DNA of 64,000 nucleotides from Lobosporangium transversale. Taxonomy: Eukaryota > Mortierellomycota > Mortierellomycetes > Mortierellales > Mortierellaceae. Position numbers and translations under genes: made by a program. Below are positions 11,041-22,742 of this stretch, in pieces. The stretch is from positions 799,501 to 863,500 of the forward strand of contig NW_019028990.1 in NCBI RefSeq assembly GCF_002105155.1, in the 5' to 3' direction. Position 1 is the first letter of the stretch, and each line of letters begins with the position of its first letter. The notes beneath the pieces are model-generated. The model had not been told where the DNA came from. It saw only the letters and a list, made by a program, of their open reading frames with translations, and made no database searches.

Positions 11041-14000
11041 TTACACGCCACGCTCCAAACGATAACGCGACTCCTCGCCGGGTGCATATAGGATGCCATT
11101 GACATGAGCCTTGGCAGTATTGGCATCCAATCCAGCGCCGGCGGTGGAAACAGTGATGCCTTGCTCTGAAAGACGGGCCATCTCTTGAGATACCAATCCC
11201 CGATCATCTTGTGGGAGCCAAATAGGCATCTGTCGGCTATAGATGGCTGGATGGAGATAGGCCTGCTCCTGAAGACGCCGAAGCTCAGGATCAACACCAA
11301 CATCTGAACGGATTGAAAGTGTTTCTTCCCGTCCATCTGTATGGGCAAAGCTGCGGCCAGAGTGATCGACAACAGATGGACGACCAATAGATGGATGAAG
11401 AGATTGATGATGAGAATACGAGACAGAATCGACGACAGAAGGATTGGGCGTCGGTACTGCTGGTAGTTGCGAGGAGACTTCAGCTACTTCATCATATTCT
11501 TGCTTTCCACCACTCATCGCTCCCACTTTGGCACCATGGAGGCCACTGACCATTGTTATGGGGGCCTTTTCAGAAAGTCCTGCCTCTTCATCTTGAATGG
11601 CTTTTGGATGTTCTTTTTCTCTCAAAACACCATCCTTGTCCATCTTCAGATCCTTGGAGAAGAGCGCGACAGGCAAGTATGTGACAAGAGGGTTAAAGGC
11701 CTCGTTCAAATTGACGTATGAGATAGCGGTCGCAACGATCAATAGGAGAAGGATAACTAGGTGAGCAATGGTATTGACGCCATCCGCAATCTTCAGCAAG
11801 AAAATACCAAAGACTGTAATTTCGAAGATGAAAAGACCCGTGTAAGCCTGCTTGACTGCAATTGGGAAAGCCAACCCGCCAGTCTCAACCGGTTGCTGGT
11901 AAACATACAAGAACTGATGGCGGTAAACAAAATAGTATGAAACGAAGTAGAATGCTACAAATGGCAGGACTAAGGGCGCCAGAGTTGAATATAGGATACC
12001 GACGCTAAACATCAGGGTCTGTGGAGGGAACAGAACGCCAAAGTTGACGGAGCTGATACGGCCCTGGACATTCCAGATCTGGCGTGGGCTCTTGGCCAAC
12101 AATTTAGTGAACAAAAAGTTGAGGATCAATGGCGCAATTTGAAGCAACTCCTTCATGGGTCCAACGAATCCTTGAAGCAATGCATAAGTCACAAAAAAGG
12201 TCGATGCAGCAGGGAGTTTCTGGGCTAGAATTCCAATTATTTTGATGATGTCGACATTTTTGTCGATCCCACCAAAAGTCTTTAAGACACCTCCAGCGAA
12301 TGTAGAGACTAGCAAGACGTTGATCACAAGGAACATAAAATATTTCTTCATAACAGCGAGTGTGATAGTGCTGTGGCGAACATGACCCTCAAATGTTGAC
12401 AAAAAAGTCAGGATCATAGGCAAGACAGCCATAAGGATGGCCAAGAAGACGGGAGGTAGAATACCCTGGATAATACCTGTGAACCATTCGGGCATATCGA
12501 GCAAGAAGGAGAGAAAAGGCAATTTTGCCGTCAATGCTCCGATTGAAGAGATACCTGCTACGAAAAAAACGGGAATGAACCAGAAGATGGCTAGTGCAGT
12601 TGCTGCGGTCATGGAGATGATTGTACGAACTTTGCGAGAAACAGTGCTCAAATTAAGATTGTCCCAAACGACATCCAGAGGTGAGATCTCTACAAACATG
12701 GGCGCCATTCGGAAGGGTGTTGGATGAACCACGGTCTGGACAGCACTGTGAGCTGCGAATTGAGTATTAAACTGAATAAAAGCCGAGTTTAGGTTGGTCG
12801 AAGTGTCTGTCTTTTGAAGTTGTTCGATCTCCTGATTGAGCTCATGGAGGCGTTTAGTATAAAAATCAATCAAGTCGACTTTGGGGCCATAGAAAGGAAT
12901 CATGGAGGTGCGACCGATAGGTCTTTGAGCTTCCTTAACATCGGTTTCGCCTTTTTTGTTCTTTGTATCATAAGCAGATCGAATGTAATTATACTCGGCA
13001 TTCTCCAGTTTGACTGTGACCTGATCACGCTCCTCACAAAGCTTAGTCAATTTCTTTGGATTCCTATAAGATAAGGATAGAAAGTTTCGTAGAGAAAGAC
13101 AGGGAATTAGCTTGGGTTAAGAAAGAAAGAAAATGTGTTCGTCGTCTTCAATAAATCAAAGAGCGAGAATAACAAAGTATAAAATGAAAAATTCTCTTTA
13201 CTTGTTTATCCAGATGGAGCGAATACCACCGGGAAAATGTTTAAAGATGTCATAGAGTGCATCTTCTGTGTCAAGTCCATGTGGGATACCCGTAACAAGA
13301 ATGGTGGTTGACTGAGGAGTCTTTGCGTGCTTTTCACTCAGGAGATAAACATGACGACGACGAGTATACTCGACCATCTCTTTCCACAACATGTAGACAG
13401 TAGCGCCTATTGTAGGCCATTCACAAGAAAATAAATAAAACGACAGTTTGATTAGCAAAGGAAAAAAAAAAGATTGCATTATAGGAGATGGACAGGAGAA
13501 GGGCGGTGATAACAGGTATGAAAGTCATGACATTACATGAGAAGATGATGGTTAGTGCCAAATGAAACCACAGACGCCAGCTTTGTGCCACGTTTCCGAC
13601 TGTCATAGCCATCAGTCCTTCCTTCTTAACACCATTGACGATATTCAGAGGGATGAGGATAGGGATAGAAATTAATGTGAATCCGCTAAAGAGGATGCTA
13701 TTTTCATGATATTGGAAATGACATAATACCAGAAAGGACGTCTATTAGTGTCAGTTCATTTTCATTACATGTTTATCTGAAACAGGATTAACAATAATAA
13801 TTTAGACTCACGCAGACATCCTGAGGAAACGAGTGAACATGTAGGCATCCAGACCAATGCGTTCGACAAGGTCACTATCCTGGACCTTGAAGGAGGCTGT
13901 GACCCAGCTAAAGATACCATCAGGTAATTCTGTGGATCGTATACTATTGAAGTTATGGTAGGGATATAGACAGATGACATAAGAAAAACGCCGTTAGCAC

Positions 14001-14322
14001 CAAAATAACAAAGTGAGTAAAAAGTGTGAGCGCATAATATCCGTACTAATAAATTCTCTAATTTCTCCTCTCCTTATTTTTTGTTCGATCATGATGATAA
14101 CAATGTCCTTTTTGACATGATCTTGTTGCATTCAACGTACTCTTCATTGACAAGATATGTTCTGGGTTGATAAATTCGCTTGCTCCAATGACGAACAATG
14201 CAGAAGGCAACAAAAATGCCGGCTGCTACTGCTGCGTTGAAGAGCAAGGCAGTGGTGAACGTGCTGATTTGGGAATCAGTTTCCAACTGCTCAGACCCAT
14301 AGTCGGTCGAGTCTTTATCCAT
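11041..14322 (-). CDS. CSC1/OSCA/TMEM63-type calcium-permeable channel (DUF221)
   Basis: Multi-pass membrane protein of the osmosensitive cation channel family. Exons on the minus strand are 14322-14141, 13943-13812, 13697-13537, 13406-13202 and 13063-11041; the phases join and give 900 residues. Exon 1 encodes an N-terminal membrane segment (ALLFNAAVAAGIFVAFCIV) then IYQPRTYLV. Exon 2 gives LPDGIFSWV and the family hallmark IGLDAYMFTRFLRM. Exon 4 encodes the start of the cytosolic RRM-like region (TTILVTGIPHGLD). The last exon holds PLDVVWDNL and about eight membrane helices, then a hydrophilic tail of about 180 residues ending RYRLERGV. ATG 14322 is the only one that places the first helix at the N-terminus. 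Regulation is not visible in the sequence. Confidence 0.93.
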
Positions 14323-14610
14323 GGCTATAAACCGTGGTTGTTTGTCTTTAAGTTATAGTAAAAAGAGGCTGATGTGGAGTGAAACTCTTGCACACACACG
14401 CCCTATTCGAATAACTTTTTTCTTTTCAGGAGCAAGGAAAAAGAAAAGGTTTCAAACGAGAATGAGCAAAAGAGAGATGTTGATGAGGAATTGAATAAAG
14501 ATGAATGAAGAATCTGTCTCTTCTTTTCTAATATTTAGTCCAGAAGGGTAAGTGAAATAAGGACTAAAGGGAATGGAAAGAATGCTACTTCAAAATATGA
14601 CAATTCAGAA

Positions 14611-14630
14611 GAGAGAGAGAGAGAGAGAGA
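14611..14630. repeat. (GA)10 dinucleotide repeat
   Basis: Ten uninterrupted GA units in the likely 5' region of the CSC1-like gene. Confidence 0.95.
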
Positions 14631-15602
14631 AGTGAAAAGAAGAGAGGATGGTGCTTTTTTCTTTTCTTTTCTTTTCTTTTTCTCTTATGCTTGATGATGT
14701 TAATGGTGGGTGATGTCCTTGAGAGCTCAATTATGATTCAAAGACTACTGATATCAGGGCTCCATTTTCGCCACTTTTGCTTTTTTTTTCTTCAGTGAAT
14801 AACAACTTTATTTAGGGACAACGGTCTATTGCAGAGCAAGTTGTGCGTGCAGGGTGTGCACACATGTGTTTTAATTGGGACTAGGAATAGACTATAGAGA
14901 CACCATTTGGTCGTACAAAAAGTGTGTTTTTATAATTATTTTTAAAAAATAGAAAAAAAGGGATTAAAAAGATGTCCTTTCCCTTGCCTTACCTTACCTT
15001 GGTATGTTTTTACCTTGATGAGAGATGATGGTGACATGATCACTTTTGGGTTCTTTCTCTCAGATCTAGACTACAGTTAGTTTGAAGATGTGAGTTATAT
15101 TTTCTGCAGGAAAAGAAAAGCGTTACAACAAACACAAAAAGAATGAACGACTAGAATGAACGAAAAGGGGGAGACCAATGAACTAACACGAGTTGCAATC
15201 TTTGGGTCTTTTGGAGTGAAGGAATAAGACGCCTACGATCCTTTGTTTATCTGGGTTGTCCTGTCAGCGAACGGCATGCATGTTTGTTGTTCAATTGCTT
15301 TTCGTTGATAGGGTTTACTCCAAAAAAAATAATAAAAGAGCGCTTTCAATTCTCCGCTGTCTCTGTCGAAAATACTCTAGGCACTCACTCACTTTCTCGT
15401 TAATAACTAAAAAGACATCGCATTTTGTCTATATCATCGAGATACTGCTATACATACCTGATTCTTAATTCACTTCTCTATGGATGAAAGCGCATGTTGC
15501 ATGCTTTAAAACTTTAACCAGCATGACACATACAAACCATGCCAACCACGTCAATGCGCTGTAATATCGTTGTCGTCCGTGTATGCGCTTGAGCGCAAGT
15601 GC

Positions 15603-15717
15603 TTACAAAACTATTTCAATCAGACCAGACGTCAAAGCCTGGAATGTCTCTATCTGGGCCAAGGCTTTGTATAAGAGCACTTTTTCATAGAAGGGTATAC
15701 ATGTATATACTCCGATG
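15603..15717 (-). CDS. Possible 3'-terminal exon of a small unrecognised gene
   Basis: On the minus strand a run ending TTTTTTTTTTTAG (acceptor at 15719-15718) precedes an open stretch reading IPFYEKVLLYKALAQIETF then QALTSGLIEIVL and TAA at 15605-15603. A second minus-strand stretch at about 16033-15974 (KIIDAVVSVLEDVISKVKS, then TGA) could belong to the same or another transcript. Both look helical, but no start, donor or domain could be fixed. It may be chance. Confidence 0.2.
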
Positions 15718-16190
15718 CTAAAAAAAAAAATAAAAAAAGGTAGGTGTATATAATATAATATAATATATACACATCTCTCATCTTCAAGACACAGAGCGCC
15801 CATGAGCAACAATGGATGTATTCAAAAAAAAAACGCCTTTCTTTGCCCATGGTAAACAACGACTATAGAACCGTAACTCCAAATGATCAGATGGTTGTGT
15901 AACAACCTTCCACAGGGTCCTGACTCGCACAGCGATTGACAGGCATGAAAATGATCGATCGTTTATATACAAAATCTCATGACTTTACTTTGCTGATTAC
16001 GTCTTCCAGAACAGACACAACTGCATCAATAATCTTGGTAAGGGTAAAGAATAAACACACTTCCATGCTTCTTTATTCGTACAAAAATAAAACAAATTAT
16101 TTGAATGAATGCGCCAAAACAGTATTCGATGGAAATGTATTTTTCTTTTTTCTTTTTTTTTTTTTTTTTTCCTCTTCTCTTCTTTTCTTT

Positions 16191-18304
16191 TCAGCGCATA
16201 GTATGGCCCGTTCCCTGGAAAGGCACAATATCCGGCTTTGATTCCGAACTGACAGTAGCCTGCGCCGGAGTAGGCGCTCTTGGAGTGTTCGCCGCGGAGG
16301 GGATGGACGGGCTAGGTGAATTGGCTCCACTGCCTCTTAGCGCATTCTTTCGGGGCGGACGAAGCGTCTTGCCCACGCCCTCAAAGACAGGTTCCTTCTT
16401 GGCCTCTTCAGCTTCTTGAAGTTTTTCCTCAACTGATTTGGGAGGGATGTATTTGTAGCCAAAGTACAAACTTCCAAGAGGTAAGTCCAAGGCTGCAGGT
16501 GCTTCAGTCCCACTTTTTTCCAAGACATCAATGACCTTCGCCAATGGGACGCTTCCAGTTGGAGTACTAGGGGCCTCAATCGTTTCCTTTGCAATAGATT
16601 TACTATTCACAAATTATTTGCTTAGTGTTATTCAACAATCCATTTAAAATACCAGAAATATCCAGAAATAAATAAATAAAACTAATACCTTTTGTTAGTT
16701 GATCCACTGAGCCGTTGACCTTGACCTTCGAAGGGCGATCTGCTGGTACTATCAGGCGTTGCCATTCGTTGTTCAACCTCTCTTCTAAGCTTACTCTCCT
16801 GTAATTACATTTTCACGCGAGATTATATAATGAAGTTATTTGTCTTATCTTAAAAAAACATTAATAACGGCTACAAAAAAATAGAAAATAAAAAAAAAAA
16901 AAAAAAAAAAATCAATTACCATAATAGGCCGGCCTCTCGGGACAGGTGTAGGCTCTTGGTATCCAACTGGCGGTGCAAAGTCAACCTCTAGATCAGTTTC
17001 CACAATTGAGATGCCGACACTTGGAGGCCTGATCTCCATGACAAGAATCCCGTAGATCTTGTCATTATATGATATTTCAATGTTGTCGCCTACAGTTAAC
17101 GTCGAGAAGTTCCGCAACGCGTTTTCAAGCCTATGGACAAAAAAAATAAATAAGTATTTTTCTTATCACAACAAATGCTTCTCTATGTACATGCCCAAAA
17201 AACAAAAGAGAAAAACGACTCTTCCATTTGTTTTTGTTTTAGTGACTTACACTGCCTTAGGATCACTAATGTCCAGAAAATCAACGCTCTGTGGCTGGAT
17301 CTTGACAAAGCTTCCAAGTGGAAGCTCTACGCTCTTGACCGTGACCAGATCGCCTTCCGATAGTGTAAGTGTTTTCATCATCTATGGTGGATCACGGGTA
17401 TATGAAACAGATTAGATTTTATTTTTTTTAAAAAAAAATAAAGGTATTTTAGCGTCATAGAGTGTCATAAAGGCTTCTCTATATTTACCCAGTGTGGCAA
17501 GTACACACGTCCTTCCTCAGCAATGAACTCAAGGACACCAGCATGTGTAGAGTGGGACCCACGTGAAAGCTCGAACAGCATTGGGTATTGAATATGAAGT
17601 GATGCTAGCCGATATGATATAGAGACGTGGCGTTAGCGGACAATATTAACGTATTGATGATATTGATCGACGAAGGCGCAGTACTACTACAGTCTCATGA
17701 GCACAAAAAAAACTGAATCGTTCATACCAAGCTTTGCTAAGGCAGACTGGGGCAAGATAACTAAAATTATATAGGTGTAAAGAGGGTACACAGCTTAGTC
17801 ATTGACCAAAAAGCAATGCATTGATTATCAGAGGAAAAAAAAGAAATGGCCACTATTCATGACAAAAAATTTTATACACGCACTTTTGCCACCATGGTTA
17901 ACATTCTGACGTTCGTTCCCTTGCATCATTGCTACCGAATAGCATCGGTATTGTTCATTGAATGCTCCACTACGAGATCCCATGCCGCCATAGCTGTATG
18001 AAGGAAAATCGTCGTATCCGTTAAACTAGCCCATGAAATTAGCAGAAACATCAGTATTAGGAATACAGTAATTTTAGGGCTTCATGTCCTTTCTGATAGC
18101 AATTATTCTTCTCCTCCTTTCCCCTCGATGCTTTGATGGTGTATCTCTCTCTTCTGGTGGATTGAAAATACACACTGAACAAGTTGCTGCTCCTGCTCAA
18201 AAAGTAGTTTGCGTATGCAACTTTAGTCGACGTCATCCTCCGCTGTAGTACTATCGTTAATTGTAGCCCCAATGCTCCAGTCAAAAACCTTTTTTAAGTA
18301 CCAT
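16191..18304 (-). CDS. UFD1: Ubiquitin fusion degradation protein 1 (Cdc48/p97 cofactor)
   Basis: With Npl4 it recruits Cdc48 to ubiquitylated substrates for ERAD and proteasomal delivery. Exons on the minus strand are 18304-18302 (ATG only, inferred), 18025-17884, 17760-17728, 17604-17489, 17381-17251, 17130-16920, 16798-16689 and 16602-16191; they sum to 385 residues in frame. The double-psi barrel shows [53 protein letters not shown] and [11 protein letters not shown]. The UT3-type region shows [15 protein letters not shown] and [15 protein letters not shown]. The Ser/Pro-rich tail contains [14 protein letters not shown] and ends in TGA at 16191. The start is the weakest point: coding sequence clearly extends to 18025, and ATG|GTACTT at 18304-18299 would supply the initiator; an internal Met at about 17985 is the alternative. 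Confidence 0.88.
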
Positions 18305-18532
18305 TGTGAAAGAATGGACCTGCTAATGAATAAATTCGTATGTGAATGTTAGGAAGAGGCTCGAAGACAGAGGTATGAAATGCACGTTTACGCACACTTA
18401 CACACTTACACACTTTCACCGCAGCATTGGAAACTTGAAAAGGCAGTCCTGATCCTTCACTATCACGTGTTGAACATACTTCAGGAACTGTTCAAACTGT
18501 CGAATCTCACTTTTTATATTTCCTGCGGCAGG

Positions 18533-18565
<33 letters not shown>

Positions 18566-18703
18566 CCATGCAAAATCATTTCTTGCAATTACATCGAGGG
18601 CAAGGAGCATCAGGCTGAATATAAAAGTGGAGAGAAGGCAGAAGCATTTGTGAATCTGCAAAAGACAGGAGATTTATAAATTGCAAAAAGTCAAATACCT
18701 GTC
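18305..18703. other. Divergent promoter region between UFD1 and NAA35
   Basis: About 400 bp shared by the 5' ends of two divergent genes. It contains a run of about 32 A at 18533-18564. No further gene is visible. Confidence 0.6.
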
Positions 18704-20335
18704 ATGGATCAAGGTATTTTTAATAAAATAGAAATCGGTTTCCAACTATATGCTAATATGCTAATAATGAACCTTTTAAATTTTTGTCAACATTTTGCGA
18801 GGCTTCGATACATAATACTGACTAAATAAGGCGGCCGCATCTCCCCCCTTTTCTTTTTCTTTATTTATCTTTTAAGCTGCAGATGATAAATCGGCGCGGC
18901 ATATTGTGTCACAGACAGCAAAGCTCAATATAGGCAGTGCTGGCCGTAGCATCTTTCCATACGAAGATGTTACGGCTCTACTCGATAGCGCAACCAAAGG
19001 TAATCGCTAAACACTGGCGAAACTTTGGAATATTGTTTGATTGACAGACATACTGAATGGGGTGCTGAAGAAACTGACTTTATCTTATTGATTTAATTTA
19101 GATCTGAAAGTGGGTCAATTGATCCAACTTGAATCGTTCAGTTTATTTGATGCAATGTGCGCAATTGTGGTAGGTATTAGGTACTTTAACAAATTGTATT
19201 ACACAGTGAAACGGACAAGGAAGGAAAAAAAAGCGATCTAATGTATTTCATCACTATCCCTTGCTTCCGTCGCTTCCATATTACCATGTTTTCAAAGATC
19301 ATGGATCCAAAAATGGATACAGGAATGATCCTAGATGAATATGCGGCACGTCCTCACTATGATGTCAACCGCCTATTGAATCCCAAGGAGTTTATTTGGA
19401 TCATTGACCAGATCCTCATCGGACAGGTATGTCTCCAAGGAAGTCCTATATATATATATTTTATTTTATTTTCTATTTTCGTTATTGATACATCGGGCAA
19501 GTAAAAAAGACTTCTAACATATAAAGAAAAATAAAAAATAAAAATAAAAATAAAAATTATAGATGACATGGCTCTCAGGGCATGCCCTTTCCCAGACACT
19601 CTTCACCAGTTGCTACATTCTCCGTGTTTTCGAAATTAATCTGGAAATAAGGGAAGAAAAGGATGACATCTTAAAGGCATCAGTTGAATTTGTTACTATT
19701 GTACTCAAGCCATGTGTGTTGGCCATCGCCAAGACATGTGCTCTGATATCGAGCGAGATGAAGAAAGGCCAAACTTATGAGGAAGAAGACTTTATGACCA
19801 ACATGTTCGGCATATCACTCTATGAGCAATATCCGATGGCCTCTTTGGTAGCAATGCTCGATCAGGCTGAATATTGGATGGAAAGCGAAGGAGCTCGATG
19901 GATTAAAGCGACAAATAATGAGACCGAAGCTCCAGATCTGATCAAAGCTGTTATGGAGAGAGTTCATTATGCTAGAGTAAGTGCCAAGCGAGGAATCCTT
20001 GACGTTGACCTGCTAGTCATTTTTACTTTCTTTTCTGAATTTCATGGAGGCTAACTCCTGTGCGGCTAATCAGTCCTTATTTTTGTCACTCTTTCAAGTC
20101 CTTGCGCCGAAATGCTCCATGTTTCTTCAGGCGGTACCACAGCTGGAGAATGTGCGTAAGCATGTTGAATGTATCAAGGCTACACATGCTTTGGGCATTG
20201 AGGTCAACGGTGCATTCGACAATACGATCCATCGTAAACTTGTGACAAACACGCCGCCTCGAGCTACCGCTCTCTTGACATCTGAAGAGGTAATAAAAAG
20301 AAAAGGAAAAGAAAAAGGACTGGGCTACTCTATTG

Positions 20336-20372
<37 letters not shown>

Positions 20373-21332
20373 TACAGCATACTAAATCTTCCGGATATGA
20401 TCACCACTTTGTTTTTGGATGAATAGACATTTGATCAGTTGGATCAGATGTGCGTGGACTTGACCCGTATTGCGAAAGCTTTGCTCTTCCGAGATGCTAC
20501 CAATCTATTTGTGAGTGAAAGTCATACTGTCTTTTTTATGCGTCTATGTCTATCTTGGCTGATACTCAACTACCAAGAGATCGTTTACGTAAGTGACAGG
20601 TTGATTAAATAATATGTCTTATTTTCTCTCTCTCGATATACATTTCGTAGAGTTTTTTCGTTCAATTTGCTGGGCAAAAGCCTGCACCGGGTGCATTCCC
20701 AAGATCTGTTCTTCAGACAGCACTTTATAGTGATGGGATCATCATGGGATCTCGCAAAGTCCAGGAAGTGATTCGGGATAGCATTCAAGCCACTGTTACG
20801 CCTGCATCATGGCTCTTTGAGTCCTTTGACACATTGCAACATAAATTGGAAGGAACAACGACAACGACGAGCGGCTCCTCAAGCAATGTTTTGGAATCTA
20901 TACCTGAGCATGAGGAGATGGAAGAGAATGATGAGCTATCCTTGCTGAAAAGACAGACTCAGGCTAAGGTGGTTCTTTTTGTAGATAAAGCGATTAAACC
21001 TTTTGTAGATACACTACAGCTTGCTGGGCAAAATACTTCGCGTCAACGACGAAATCTTCGAAAAATTGTACAACTCTGGGAAACATTTCAGGATGAAGCC
21101 GAAGCGTTTGATGATGAAATTCATACAGTAGCGGATGAAATACTGGCACATGAGGATCTTGAGAGTTATATGATTCATACTGCTGCAGTACAAGAGGGAA
21201 CTATTATCAGACCGTTCTACTTTGTGTCATGGGTGTATCATATGAAGCTCTTTGCCATGGAATGGCTGTTGCTTCTTGGCTTTGAGCTCGAGCTTTACTC
21301 TACATTTGAGATCTCTATGATATACGGGTATG

Positions 21333-21365
<33 letters not shown>

Positions 21366-22646
21366 CGGAGCGTATGTACATACAAGCCCTATTAACAATC
21401 ACAACATTATATATATTAGATACGTCGAATGTGTATTGGGGGCCCATTCCCAACATCTTCTACGGATTCAAAGATTTTCTGAATCAGAAAAAAAGCATGG
21501 CGAAAACCCGTTGTCAAAGAAGAGAAAAAAGAAAAAGAAAAAACCTTTGGGAGCCGGTCAGAATACGTTTTCTACACCAGTGTCTGTTGAGAACGCCCAG
21601 TCCGCTGCCTCTACAACTCAGTTAAGCTTAGAGATCCCGAATGCTACCACTGCAGCTACTACTGTAGATTATAATACGAAAAACAATACTACTCCTACTC
21701 CAACTCCCGGTTCAGTTGGGTCACCATCCACATTGGATTCGCATCCTCTGGAGTTAGCATCTACACCAACGATTCGAGTAATGCAAGAAATTATCACCGT
21801 CCGATTGCAACTGGCTTGTGGAGAGTTTTTGGTTCTAGCTGCATTAACCAAGGTGGGTCATCTCACCACAACACCACCATATCTGGCCAGCCATGGTCTC
21901 AATGATTTAGAGACACTTCACCAGCATCGGTTCAAAGCATTTCACCACCTTTCTTCTCCCGAGACTTTATCTTATGAGGCCTATCTACAGCGATTGAACT
22001 GCGGTGGATTTGACGTAAGGATGAGCTGCATGAAAAAGGGACTTGGAATGAGTTGTTTTTTGTCTTTGCTAAATTATCAAAATATCTTTTTTTTTTTTTT
22101 TTTTTTTTCTTTCTTTCTTCTAAGGCTTGGCAAATTTTGACTGACGCGACTAACTATTTCAGCGAAGCAAAGTCTCACTTGGATCGCCTGCAGTCCATGT
22201 CTACGGTGGAGGCACGAGTCGAGCTGTCTGAAGAAACTTGGCGCAAGGTATATGTGTGATTCGAATTTTTGAAGAGACTAAAATCCATATCAGCTTTTGA
22301 CTTTCTTTCTACTTTCTTTCTATCCCTTTATTATTTCTATATATCTGTTTATGTAAATAAGGACATCAAGGATATGATCAAGGTCTGCATCGCCAGCAAA
22401 CTTGCAATCGTTAATCTACTAAAGGATCCACGTATTGTTGAACAAAAAGAATACCGTGAAGATCAGGAGAAGCGTGCTGCTATCAAGAAAGGCAAGGCGA
22501 AACATGGAATCATGACAACATCCATTCGCAATGCAGAAATCGCTTCAAAACGTGTAGATCCACCCTATCATTTCAAGAACCCGGCAAGAAAGCCTCATTT
22601 TGAGTGGAAGTACCATGCCTGGTGGCCAGTCGTTAGTCTTGTTTAG
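18704..22646 (+). CDS. MAK10: NatC N-terminal acetyltransferase auxiliary subunit Mak10/NAA35
   Basis: Ribosome-anchoring subunit of NatC, which acetylates N-termini such as Met-Leu and Met-Phe together with the Mak3 (NAA30) and Mak31 (NAA38) subunits. Eleven exons were traced: 18704-18713, 18883-18999, 19102-19169, 19298-19426, 19563-19976, 20074-20289, 20427-20510, 20651-21327, 21420-22014, 22125-22247 and 22362-22646; they sum to 905 residues. The family signature IMDPKMDTGM lies at the start of exon 4, followed by WIIDQILIGQMTWLSGH. A YGYVECVLGAHSQHLLRIQ stretch spans the exon 8/9 junction. Exon 9 carries a Lys-rich stretch and a Thr/Pro linker. The last exon ends PHFEWKYHAWWPVVSLV. The first exon is only ten coding bases (ATGGATCAAG), chosen because it joins in frame to DDKSARHIVSQT; this start is inferred. 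Introns hold A or T runs of up to about 30 nt. Confidence 0.93.
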
Positions 22647-22742
22647 TCTGGCCCCTAGAAGAGCTAGTAACTGTTATGATGTTTTATGAAAATATAGAAC
22701 TGAAACAAAGAAACTAGACTACTAAGTAGTAAATATAGTCTG

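Larger units (their letters stand above)
14323..16190. other. Spacer upstream of the CSC1-like gene and downstream of UFD1
   Basis: About 1.9 kb, A/T-rich, with a GA repeat at 14611-14630 and a (CTTTT)n-like stretch near 14656-14684. Most of it shows nothing gene-like. The part 15600-16040 has two short minus-strand frames with good splice-acceptor context, listed separately as a weak gene candidate. Confidence 0.6.

Noticed and set aside
18057-18284. Minus-strand 75-codon frame as the UFD1 first exon
   Set aside because: It has no convincing donor that joins in frame to the UFD1 exon at 18025; ATG|GTACTT fits better.
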